Source: SVTX01 sp045660325
GTDB taxonomy: Bacteria; Bacillota; Clostridia; Oscillospirales; CAG-272
Direction: 5' to 3'
Assembly: GCA_045660325.1 (NCBI GenBank)
Contig: JAZRDO010000025.1
Location: 1 to 30,458 of the forward strand
Length of the DNA stretch: 30,458 bases
A program made the position numbers and the translations under genes. The notes under the pieces are model-generated. The model made no database searches and was not told the origin of the DNA. It was given only the letters and a program-made list of their open reading frames with translations. This document shows positions 7,499-15,179 of this stretch, piece by piece (position 1 is the first letter of the stretch; each line of letters starts with the position of its first letter).

Positions 7499-7527
7499 AT
7501 TATAGTATAAATGTAATAACATGTCAA
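7499..7527 (-). promoter_or_regulatory. Perfect consensus promoter for the leader RNA and GTPase-NYN gene
   Basis: On the minus strand TTGACA (7522-7527) and TATAAT (7499-7504) are separated by exactly 17 bases, a full sigma-A consensus at all twelve positions. A promoter this strong ahead of a terminator suggests that control lies in attenuation, or that the RNA itself is abundant. Confidence 0.85.
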
Positions 7528-7556
7528 GAGTTCATTTAATCTATTGTCGATGCTAA

Positions 7557-7618
7557 AGCGACTATGAACTTGCGGTCTCTACCGCCCTAAGGTAGGCCCG
7601 CTACCGGCTGAGTTGAGT
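7557..7618 (-). pseudogene. Degenerate tRNA-Pro-like sequence
   Basis: Read on the minus strand, this stretch lines up with the intact tRNA-Pro: ACTCAGCCGGTAG for the D-arm, CTACC-TTAGGGC-GGTAG for the anticodon arm (anticodon AGG), AGAGACC for the variable loop and GCAAGTTCA at the T-arm. The acceptor stem is missing and the T-arm cannot close, because AGTCGCTTTAGC replaces the expected pairing strand. It is therefore a remnant, not a working tRNA. It shares GCAAGTTCAyAGTCGCTTTrGC with the fragment at 30179-30238. Confidence 0.5.
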
Positions 7619-7688
7619 TTGGATACCTTTTTCGACTTTATCGGGTCGGATTTATAGGAATCGTTGTAATGTGTTTGGGGATTTTAAA

Positions 7689-7735
7689 TGTGCAATTAGC
7701 ACAATTTTTGGGGGATTAAAAAGTTCAATTTGAAC
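7689..7735. promoter_or_regulatory. Two short palindromes upstream of the fructan-locus promoter
   Basis: TGTGC-AATTA-GCACA (7689-7703) and the perfect palindrome GTTCAA-T-TTGAAC (7723-7735) lie 40-90 bases upstream of the -35 at 7775. They differ in sequence from the LacI-type palindrome at 7808-7825, so they could bind another regulator or an activator. No protein can be assigned to them from this window. Confidence 0.35.
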
Positions 7736-7774
7736 AAAGATATAAATTTGCACATATAAATGTAAAAAAAGCTA

Positions 7775-7803
7775 TTGCATTTTTGTTTTTATTAGTGTAT
7801 AAT
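7775..7803 (+). promoter_or_regulatory. Main promoter of the fructan locus
   Basis: TTGCAT (7775-7780) and TATAAT (7798-7803) are 17 bases apart. The predicted start point near 7810 falls inside the palindrome at 7808-7825, so a bound repressor would block initiation. The first gene starts at 7900. Confidence 0.8.
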
Positions 7804-7807
7804 GTAT

Positions 7808-7825
7808 TTTGGAAACATTTCCAAA
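7808..7825. promoter_or_regulatory. LacI-family operator overlapping the transcription start
   Basis: TTTGGAAA-CA-TTTCCAAA is an 18-base palindrome with perfect 8-base arms. It resembles the usual LacI/GalR-family operator layout (GGAAAC-like half-sites about a short centre) and covers the +1 region of the promoter at 7775-7803. The LacI-type regulator encoded at 15180-16148 in the same locus is the obvious candidate to bind it, by inference from position. Confidence 0.7.
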
Positions 7826-7899
7826 TGCTACATTGTTGTTTTTATTGACGAACAATGTTGAGTGAAAGGAACTTTTTTAAAAGAAAAGAGGAATCATCT

Positions 7900-9348
7900 A
7901 TGGCTAATTTATTACTAAGACACGTTTACAAAATATATCCGGGCGTTGGCAAGGCTAAGAAGAACGCTAAAGCCGAAGCCAAGAAGAGAAGCGGTGATTT
8001 TGTTGCGGTCAAAGATTTTAATATGGAGATTAAGGATGGCGAATTTATTGTATTCGTTGGTCCGTCCGGTTGCGGAAAATCAACTACTTTGAGAATGATT
8101 GCCGGCTTGGAGGAAATAAGTGGCGGTGAGCTTTATATAGATGATAGGCTCGTTAATGACGTAGATGCTAAGGACAGAGATATGGCGATGGTATTCCAAA
8201 GTTATGCGCTTTATCCTCACCTTACGGCTTATGATAATATAGCATTTGCCCTTAAAATGCGTAAAGTACGCGTTGCAAAGCTTGACAAAGAGGGTAATCC
8301 TGTGATCGCTATCGATAATAAAAAGATTGGCGAGACAAGCAAAAGATTAAAGAAGCTTCGCAAGCAATATAGTTCTGTTTTAAAGGAAATTAAAAAATAT
8401 ACAGACAAAAATGAGCCCGCAGCAAATGACCTTACATATTATACGGAAAATAAGGCTTTGCTTGAAAAACGTATTAAGGATGCTGAGAGTGAATTAGAAT
8501 ACTATCAGAATACTCCTGTACAGTTGTATAACTACGTCCGTATGAGCAAGAAGGAAATTGATGACAAGGTACAATGGGCAGCAGAAATTTTAGGAATTGA
8601 AGAATTGCTCGATTCAAAGCCTGCGGAGATGTCGGGCGGTCAGCGTCAGCGTATAGCGCTTGGCAGAGCAATGGTTCGCGGACCTAAGGTATTCTTGCTC
8701 GATGAGCCTTTATCAAACCTTGACGCGAAGCTCAGAACGGCAATGAGAGCGGAAATAGTTAAGTTACATAATCAACTTAAAACTACGTTTATTTACGTTA
8801 CTCACGACCAGATAGAAGCTATGACGATGGGTACGCGAATAGTAGTTATGAAGCTCGGAGTTATTCAGCAAATAGATACACCTACTAATCTGTTTGACTA
8901 TCCTGAGAACAAGTTTGTAGCAGGTTTTATAGGAACACCTCAAATGAACTTCTTCGAGGTTGAAATAAAGCGTGAAGATGATAGCCTTAAGGTTATTTTC
9001 CATGACGGTCAAACTGTTAGATTCGACATTTCGAAATTGCGCACTATAGAGGATAAATATCTTGATGGCAACATTCACAGCGTTTATCTTGGTGTAAGAG
9101 GCGAAAATATAAAGGTAGATGAATCGGGCATTAAAACAACGCTCACTATCAAGGAAGTCCTCGGCAATACGACTCAATTATTCCTTCACTTGGACGAAAA
9201 GGATCAGGACTTTATAGTAAGTGTACCTGAAAGAAACGACTTAAGACCCGGTGATGCCGTGAATGTTAAGTTTGAGGAAAAGTTCATTCACCTTTTTGAC
9301 AAGGAAACCGAGCTGTCAGTTATGTCCAGAGAATACGGTAATAAGTAA
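7900..9348 (+). CDS. MsmK/UgpC-type sugar ABC transporter ATPase with coiled-coil insertion
   Basis: The 482-residue product is the cytoplasmic ATPase of a CUT1 sugar importer. It shows Walker A GPSGCGKST (54-62), Q-loop Gln100, signature SGGQRQR (245-251), Walker B VFLLDEP (264-270), a THDQ switch and a C-terminal regulatory beta domain (about 340-480). MsmK proteins are about 370 residues. The excess is mostly a charged helical stretch at about 124-215 between the Q-loop and the signature, plus a Lys-rich insert at about 17-32. ATG 7900 is preferred over ATG 7855 because the family starts near MANLLLRHVYKIYPG, with GAGG upstream. It heads the operon, 3 bases before the membrane-protein gene, and probably powers the permeases at 17561-19451. 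Confidence 0.92.
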   Translation: MANLLLRHVYKIYPGVGKAKKNAKAEAKKRSGDFVAVKDFNMEIKDGEFIVFVGPSGCGKSTTLRMIAGLEEISGGELYIDDRLVNDVDAKDRDMAMVFQSYALYPHLTAYDNIAFALKMRKVRVAKLDKEGNPVIAIDNKKIGETSKRLKKLRKQYSSVLKEIKKYTDKNEPAANDLTYYTENKALLEKRIKDAESELEYYQNTPVQLYNYVRMSKKEIDDKVQWAAEILGIEELLDSKPAEMSGGQRQRIALGRAMVRGPKVFLLDEPLSNLDAKLRTAMRAEIVKLHNQLKTTFIYVTHDQIEAMTMGTRIVVMKLGVIQQIDTPTNLFDYPENKFVAGFIGTPQMNFFEVEIKREDDSLKVIFHDGQTVRFDISKLRTIEDKYLDGNIHSVYLGVRGENIKVDESGIKTTLTIKEVLGNTTQLFLHLDEKDQDFIVSVPERNDLRPGDAVNVKFEEKFIHLFDKETELSVMSREYGNK

Positions 9349-9351
9349 GCT

Positions 9352-10677
9352 ATGAAAAAATGGTTAAAATTTTTATTCTTTAGCTTTTTTTCACATAACA
9401 CTTCAAAAGAGGGCATAAGACGCGGCTACACAAATGTCTTTTTAGGGTTTGTTTTAGCATTGGTGTTTTTATGGGCAGCCTTAATTGGTGCGGAAATGTT
9501 GCCTTTTGGCGTACATTACAGCAATTCGCCCGATTTTATGGCAACTGCACACGCGGTTTTTGCAAATGCTGACGCTGATAAGCGTATTGATGCAAAAATC
9601 GAAGAAGGTGCTTTAAAAGCAAAAAAACACCGTGGCGAATATTCAGAGGGCCTTCTGGTGAACACCTTTGAAAATGATGCGGATAAACAGAATTATTCCG
9701 TAAACGGTTACAATATTGTCGTTGACACTCGCCCTGCGAATACGCTTGCCGAGATTGAAGCGTACTGTGTTTCCAACGATGGGAATAATACTGTGATTTC
9801 ATATCAGGATTACCTTACCTTGAGTGATGTTGCAAAGCTTAATTTTGATTTTAAATTAAGATATACGGGCAACGCGCTTGAGTTAACAGATGAAGCTGTT
9901 GAGGGTTATCTCGAATATGTAAATAGCTTGAGTGATGAAAATAAAGGTATTACCGAAAAATTAGCTAACGACCTTGCCGCAGCCACAATTACAAGGGCTG
10001 AATATAACAGGGAAATTTACGAGCTTTACTTTAAAAATTATTATCCTGAGATAACCGCTTATGAAAGCGCTTCAGCGGTACCGCTTTTACGTAATTATTA
10101 TTATCATAAATATGTAAATGACGATAGCAAAAACTATTTATTTGTCTTTGATGATTATATGACAGGCTCCTTTGAAACTAAGGGTGGAATAGACGTTTCA
10201 TTTCACAGCTTTTACAGCAATCTGGAAAACGGCTCCTTAGTTTCGGAAGGTGCGACGCAGGACGAGGCGAATGCATTGGTTGACAGATTTATTAAAAAAT
10301 CTTTTAATGCAATGCTTTCATTAAATTTATACGTCCACGCGGTGAATATTTTTTCACTTGTACCTTATATAGCACTTATGCTTCTGGTTGCGACACTTTT
10401 AACTTATTCGATATTGAAGCTGCGCAACGTTGAAAGTATAAAATCTTTGGGTTCAATGCTTAAGATCGTTGGCTCATTCGTATGGTTTTCAGGAGTGATA
10501 TCTGCAGTGCTTACTGTGGCGATCTCATTCTTTGTAAGTCGCAGTATGATCAATGTCTTGCCGCCCGTGTTATTTTTCGTGGCACTGACGATAAGATCTG
10601 TAGTATTCACTATAAATGAAAGCAAGTTGTTTTCAAAACAGTTGGAACAACAGGAAGCTGAACAAACGGGGGATTAA
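9352..10677 (+). CDS. Membrane protein of the fructan operon, unknown function (DUF1189-like layout)
   Basis: The 441-residue product has one membrane segment near residues 28-50, then a ~270-residue extracytoplasmic region (about 55-325), then four or so membrane segments (about 330-420) and a charged cytoplasmic end. It starts 3 bases after the ATPase stop and its own stop abuts the fructokinase start, so it is firmly within the operon. The layout recalls DUF1189 proteins such as YvdJ of the B. subtilis maltodextrin operon, but I see no diagnostic motif. It lacks the EAA loop of an ABC permease. Sensing, importer assembly or surface anchoring are all open. Confidence 0.8.
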   Translation: MKKWLKFLFFSFFSHNTSKEGIRRGYTNVFLGFVLALVFLWAALIGAEMLPFGVHYSNSPDFMATAHAVFANADADKRIDAKIEEGALKAKKHRGEYSEGLLVNTFENDADKQNYSVNGYNIVVDTRPANTLAEIEAYCVSNDGNNTVISYQDYLTLSDVAKLNFDFKLRYTGNALELTDEAVEGYLEYVNSLSDENKGITEKLANDLAAATITRAEYNREIYELYFKNYYPEITAYESASAVPLLRNYYYHKYVNDDSKNYLFVFDDYMTGSFETKGGIDVSFHSFYSNLENGSLVSEGATQDEANALVDRFIKKSFNAMLSLNLYVHAVNIFSLVPYIALMLLVATLLTYSILKLRNVESIKSLGSMLKIVGSFVWFSGVISAVLTVAISFFVSRSMINVLPPVLFFVALTIRSVVFTINESKLFSKQLEQQEAEQTGD

Positions 10678-11583
10678 ATGTTACTTTGTATTGGTGAAAT
10701 TCTCGCCGACATGATCGGTGAAGAAAAAAACGGAATTATTACCTATGAAAGAAAAGCAGGTGGCGCTCCGTTTAACGTTGCTTGTGCATTAAAAAAATTT
10801 GGCAGCAACGTTAAATTCGTTGGCAGTGTCGGCGATGACCTGATAGGTCAGTTCTTAATAAAATATGCCAAGGACTTTGGCATGGATATTAACAATATTC
10901 ATCAAAATAAAGAGCGTAATACAACGCTCGCATTTGTAGAATTAAATGAGGCGGGCGAGAGATCGTTTTGCTTCTATCGTAAAAACACAGCAGATTATGC
11001 TATGCCCGAGGTTAGCGATGAGCTTATAAAATCTGCGGATATCGTATGCATCGGCTCGCTTATGCTGGCAGATCAAAGCTGTGTAGAATATGCATTGGAT
11101 ATAATAGAGCGCGCACACGCATTTGGCAAAACGGTTGCGTTTGATGTAAATTACCGTACCGATATTTTCAGAGATAGGGAAAGCGCGGTAAAAACCTACA
11201 AAAAGATTTTGGCTGCCGCGGATATCGTTAAATTTTCCGAGGACGAGGTTGAAACCTTTACCGAGGACTACGTAAACGAATTGACCGATAAGCTGGTCCT
11301 TATAACACTCGGCAAGAACGGTAGCGAATGGAGATATAAGGGCAAGCGCAATAAGATCCCTACCATTGAGGTTAAGCCCGTTGACACCACGGGAGCGGGC
11401 GATGCATTTTTTGCCGGAGCGCTCTCAGTTTTGGATAAAAACGCACAAGGTTACCTAACCGAGCAGCTGCTTGACCAATCGTTAAGATTCGGTAACGTAG
11501 CGGGCGCGTTAAATACCACAGGACGCGGCGCGATAGATAACTTACCTGATTTGGATGATATAAATAAGTATCTAAGTAACTAA
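10678..11583 (+). CDS. scrK: Fructokinase (PfkB/ribokinase family)
   Basis: The 301-residue cytoplasmic enzyme should phosphorylate fructose to fructose-6-phosphate with ATP. PfkB signatures are clear: GEILADMIG at the start, GGAPFNVACALKKFG (27-41) binding sugar, GSVGDDLIGQ, and the C-terminal DTTGAGDAFFAG (about 238-249) with the catalytic Asp in GAGD. Length and start match fructokinases. Its ATG directly follows the stop of the membrane-protein gene and GGGGGA lies in front, so translation is coupled. Location among GH32 genes supports fructose as substrate; a 2-keto-3-deoxygluconate or ribose specificity is less likely. Confidence 0.9.
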   Translation: MLLCIGEILADMIGEEKNGIITYERKAGGAPFNVACALKKFGSNVKFVGSVGDDLIGQFLIKYAKDFGMDINNIHQNKERNTTLAFVELNEAGERSFCFYRKNTADYAMPEVSDELIKSADIVCIGSLMLADQSCVEYALDIIERAHAFGKTVAFDVNYRTDIFRDRESAVKTYKKILAAADIVKFSEDEVETFTEDYVNELTDKLVLITLGKNGSEWRYKGKRNKIPTIEVKPVDTTGAGDAFFAGALSVLDKNAQGYLTEQLLDQSLRFGNVAGALNTTGRGAIDNLPDLDDINKYLSN

Positions 11584-11601
11584 TGTAATGGAGAAATAAC
11601 G

Positions 11602-14600
11602 ATGAAAAGTATGAAACTGAAATCAATTCTGGCTATGGTTCTCGTTGTCAGTATGATGCTTGTGACGCTTGCGGGCTGTAATACCCCAACGCCCGGCACG
11701 AACGACGCAGGAACCACCGAGGGCAGCGGATCTACCGAACTCAACAACTCGGAAAATAAAAATGACGGTTCCGAAAATAAAAATGATGGCGCGGAAAACA
11801 TAACCGATGACTCCATCTTCTCGGATATCGTCGAATATACACCGACTGCAAGCGCGGTTGATATGGAAAGCAATGTCGATAGCTTTAATCTTTTAGATAC
11901 CTCATACGGTGCTGATGAAAAGTTTATTTACACCGCAACAGTTTCCTTTGAACACGGTGTAGCGGCAGGCCTTGCATTTGGCGCGGAGGATGGTGCTCAC
12001 TATTGGGTGTTCAATGTAGATAGACAAGCTAACCGTGTAAAATTGATTTACTTTACCGTTTTTGAGGGTAAAACACATGCGGTTGAGCTTTTGACCGACT
12101 ACTTTATCGGTAATGATAAGATGACCGAGAGCGAGAAGAATCTCGTAAATCCCAAGGTTGCAACCATAGACAAGGTTCAGCTTAAGGTGGTTATTACTCC
12201 CGAAGAAGATGGCGTTTATGCAGAATTTTATGCGGACAACATTCGTAGATTCGGTGTTGACAACATTATAGAGCTTAACACCTTGGAATTGCTGCCCGAG
12301 GGCGTTTCCTACAAAGGCGGTAATATCGGATTTAACTGCTTTAACTCCAAGGTTAAATTTGCCGATATTTACTATGGCAAGAGCGATTATTCTTACTATA
12401 CCGAATTATACCGTAACCAGTATCATTTCTCACAGTACGCGCATTGGAATAACGACCCTAACGGTCTTGTATATTACGACGGATACTACCATTTGTTCTA
12501 CCAGCATCATCCCTACAGTAACTACTGGAGCGATATGTATTGGGGACACGCAAGAAGTAAAGACCTTGCACATTGGGAATTATTGCCTATATGCTTGTTC
12601 CCTGATGAAGATTGGGGCAGTGGCGCAGGCTACATGTGGTCGGGCACAGCTTACGAATACAGGCTGGGAGACAGTGCGGCAATAGATAGCCTTAATTGGT
12701 TCCCCGAGGGCGGCGGTAACGGTCTTATTTCCTTCTATACACGCGACGGAGGAATGCAGGATCAGATGATCATGTCCAGTGATGACGGCGGTATCACATG
12801 GACAAAGCGTCGTATAATTCCTCAGACGGTTGCAACAGGTCATGACGGAATTTATCATAAGGTTGCCTGCCGTGACCCCAAGGTGTTCCCCGTAAAGGTT
12901 CAGAACGGTAAAACTACCGTTTGGGGTATGGCTTTGACAGGACAGCAGGAAAACAGAGTTTGGTTCTTGAAATCCACAAACCTTTTGGATTGGGAATATG
13001 CAGGTCAGTTTAATGCAAACGTTCCCGAATGTCCCGACGTTGTTACCTTAACGGCTGACGACGGCAATATTTACACCGTAATGTCCTTGTCGGGAAGAGA
13101 ATACATAGTCGGCAAGATGGTTTATGACGGAAACGGTATTATATTTACAGATAAGAACGGCGGCCCCATTGATCAGAGCGATTTCCAAAGAATGGACTTC
13201 GGTACTGATTCCTATGCAACTCAGACATTCAGTATAAGAGATACTGAAAGTGATTATTTCGGTAAGACAGTATCTATAAGCTGGTATGCCGGCGTTCCTG
13301 CAGACACAGACAGTGGCATTTATGCTAATGCAAGAAAGGTCTGGAACGGAAGTGGTATGACGATCCCCGTTGTATGGGGCTTGGCAACTGAAGGAGATGG
13401 ATACATCTTAACTCAGACACCCGTTGTAAAAGACAGTACAGCATTCACAAAGGAAAATCTTTTGACTGTAAGCAACAAGCCGTTGGATCAGTCAAGTGAA
13501 AATATTCTTAAAGACGTCAATACACACATATTTGAAATGCTTTTGAGCATTGACAATCCGAATAATGAATCTATTTCCATTAAGATCAACGTAAGCGCTG
13601 ATGAATATACGGAGATCGGTTGGAACGCTGAGGAGGGTTACTTCGTTGACCGTAGATACACATCCTCTGCAGGATTAAACATTAAGGATTATCATTTCAG
13701 ATACACATCGGGTCCGAGAAGCTTTGACAAACAGAATTTCTACATTTTGTCTGATAACGGTGGTGTAGAAGTATTCTGTGATGACTTCAAGATTCCTTTC
13801 TACTTGTTGACATTGGCATCACCTTATTCTGTAAAGGCAGAATTCTCAGTAGGTGGTGAAGTAACAGTAGAAAGCCTCGTATTCAATGAAATCGCATCCG
13901 TATGGCGTGACGGAGAGACTGTAGACGGCGAAACAGTTCTTTACGTAAGCGATGAAACAGCAGAGCTCGATACTTCCATTACTAAGGAAAAGCTCATCAC
14001 AGCATATTCCACCTCAGGTGCAGAAATTTCGTGGGGCCTTGCAAGCGGAAGTGAATTTGTTACGCTTGAAAAGACAACGGGCGGCGTTATCGTAAAGGCA
14101 CTTTCTGCAGGTAAAGCAATATTGGTAGCGACCTGTGGAAATCAGAAAAAGGCAGTAGAAATTACAGTTCACAGTAGCGCACCCGAAACCGACATCCCCT
14201 TTAATGCAAGCGGAATAATTTCAGGTAATTGGGTCGCAAAGGGCTCGGAAATTATTGCCGTAACTCCTGCGGGCGACGGATATATTTTATCCGAACAAAG
14301 CGCATCTGATTTCAACTGCTCCGTAGCATTCTCGCTTGAAGCGGTTGCTGCAGCATTTATCTTCAGAGCAAATGAAGATATGAGCGATTATATCATCTTC
14401 AACTACGACAATAACGAAAGAATCGTTAAGATGTGGTCACCGCGTGGTGAAATCGGAAGAGCAAGCGCACCTAACGTAGACACTGCCAACGTAGTTTTAA
14501 GAGTAGAGGCAAAGGGCAGATCAATTAAGGCTTATATCAACGGCAACTTGGCTATTGATACCGTATTAAGTGATAGAGAACCTACAGAAGGCTTGTTCGG

Positions 14601-15120
14601 TTTGAACGTTTACTCCGGTAAGGCAGTCTTCAAGGCAGTATCTAACTTTAACGATCAGTATTCATACAACGGCACCGGCAGCTTGACTGTTGTTGGCGAT
14701 TCAAAACAGGTGATAACAGAGCTTTACAACAAGACGTTATCTAATACAAAGGTTGACAGCGCATTCTATACAAGCAACGGTAGAGATCTTGTAATAGATG
14801 CTGCATATTTCGAGCTTTTACCTGTTGGAACTTATACCTTTAAGGCTTATGGGGTAAGTGCATACGAATTCACAGTAAAAGTTACTGCAGTTACCCAGAC
14901 AACACTTAAGGATATGGAGCTTGAGCGCGGCTGTAATGCAGTTATCTATTTAGGAAACATTGTATTGAATTCTGTTACGGTTAACGGCACACAGCTTACC
15001 GAAGGTCAGTATAAGGTAGAAAATCTGATGTTGACCATCGATAAGGACCTTTTGACAGAAGAGAACAACGTAATTGTAATCAACGGCGATAAGACCGTTA
15101 ATGTAACATTGGTTGACTAA
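11602..15120 (+). CDS. Secreted multidomain GH32 fructan hydrolase lipoprotein
   Basis: The 1172-residue product has a lipoprotein signal (LAGC, Cys26) and an Asn/Lys/Glu linker with a repeated ENKNDG unit. A beta-sandwich, perhaps CBM66-like, follows at about 80-260. The GH32 propeller has all three catalytic blocks: WNNDPNG (nucleophile Asp285), CRDPKV (Asp425) and PECPDV (acid/base Glu476). The GH32 beta-sandwich follows, then an Ig-like domain (about 790-855), a second CBM66-like sandwich (about 870-1015) and X2/Ig-like modules at the C-terminus. GH32 members release fructose from levan, inulin or sucrose, and this one would act at the cell surface. GGAG precedes ATG 11602. It sits 18 bases after fructokinase. 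Whether it acts endo or exo cannot be told. Confidence 0.92.
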   Translation: MKSMKLKSILAMVLVVSMMLVTLAGCNTPTPGTNDAGTTEGSGSTELNNSENKNDGSENKNDGAENITDDSIFSDIVEYTPTASAVDMESNVDSFNLLDTSYGADEKFIYTATVSFEHGVAAGLAFGAEDGAHYWVFNVDRQANRVKLIYFTVFEGKTHAVELLTDYFIGNDKMTESEKNLVNPKVATIDKVQLKVVITPEEDGVYAEFYADNIRRFGVDNIIELNTLELLPEGVSYKGGNIGFNCFNSKVKFADIYYGKSDYSYYTELYRNQYHFSQYAHWNNDPNGLVYYDGYYHLFYQHHPYSNYWSDMYWGHARSKDLAHWELLPICLFPDEDWGSGAGYMWSGTAYEYRLGDSAAIDSLNWFPEGGGNGLISFYTRDGGMQDQMIMSSDDGGITWTKRRIIPQTVATGHDGIYHKVACRDPKVFPVKVQNGKTTVWGMALTGQQENRVWFLKSTNLLDWEYAGQFNANVPECPDVVTLTADDGNIYTVMSLSGREYIVGKMVYDGNGIIFTDKNGGPIDQSDFQRMDFGTDSYATQTFSIRDTESDYFGKTVSISWYAGVPADTDSGIYANARKVWNGSGMTIPVVWGLATEGDGYILTQTPVVKDSTAFTKENLLTVSNKPLDQSSENILKDVNTHIFEMLLSIDNPNNESISIKINVSADEYTEIGWNAEEGYFVDRRYTSSAGLNIKDYHFRYTSGPRSFDKQNFYILSDNGGVEVFCDDFKIPFYLLTLASPYSVKAEFSVGGEVTVESLVFNEIASVWRDGETVDGETVLYVSDETAELDTSITKEKLITAYSTSGAEISWGLASGSEFVTLEKTTGGVIVKALSAGKAILVATCGNQKKAVEITVHSSAPETDIPFNASGIISGNWVAKGSEIIAVTPAGDGYILSEQSASDFNCSVAFSLEAVAAAFIFRANEDMSDYIIFNYDNNERIVKMWSPRGEIGRASAPNVDTANVVLRVEAKGRSIKAYINGNLAIDTVLSDREPTEGLFGLNVYSGKAVFKAVSNFNDQYSYNGTGSLTVVGDSKQVITELYNKTLSNTKVDSAFYTSNGRDLVIDAAYFELLPVGTYTFKAYGVSAYEFTVKVTAVTQTTLKDMELERGCNAVIYLGNIVLNSVTVNGTQLTEGQYKVENLMLTIDKDLLTEENNVIVINGDKTVNVTLVD

Positions 15121-15134
15121 CCCCAATTTATCCG

Positions 15135-15151
15135 TTGTACTGTCAGTACAA
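15135..15151. promoter_or_regulatory. Palindrome between the GH32 gene and the regulator gene
   Basis: TTGTACTG-T-CAGTACAA is a perfect 17-base palindrome starting 15 bases after the GH32 stop and 29 bases before the regulator start. It is not followed by a T-run, so an operator (for example autoregulation) is more likely than a terminator. It is unlike the palindrome at 7808-7825. Confidence 0.45.
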
Positions 15152-15179
15152 TGATGATAATAATCTTGGAGGTAAAGAA

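Noticed and set aside
11580..11873. Minus-strand open frame with LFSEPSFLFSE repeats
   Set aside because: It is the complement of the repeated ENKNDG linker of the secreted GH32 lipoprotein and is not an independent gene.
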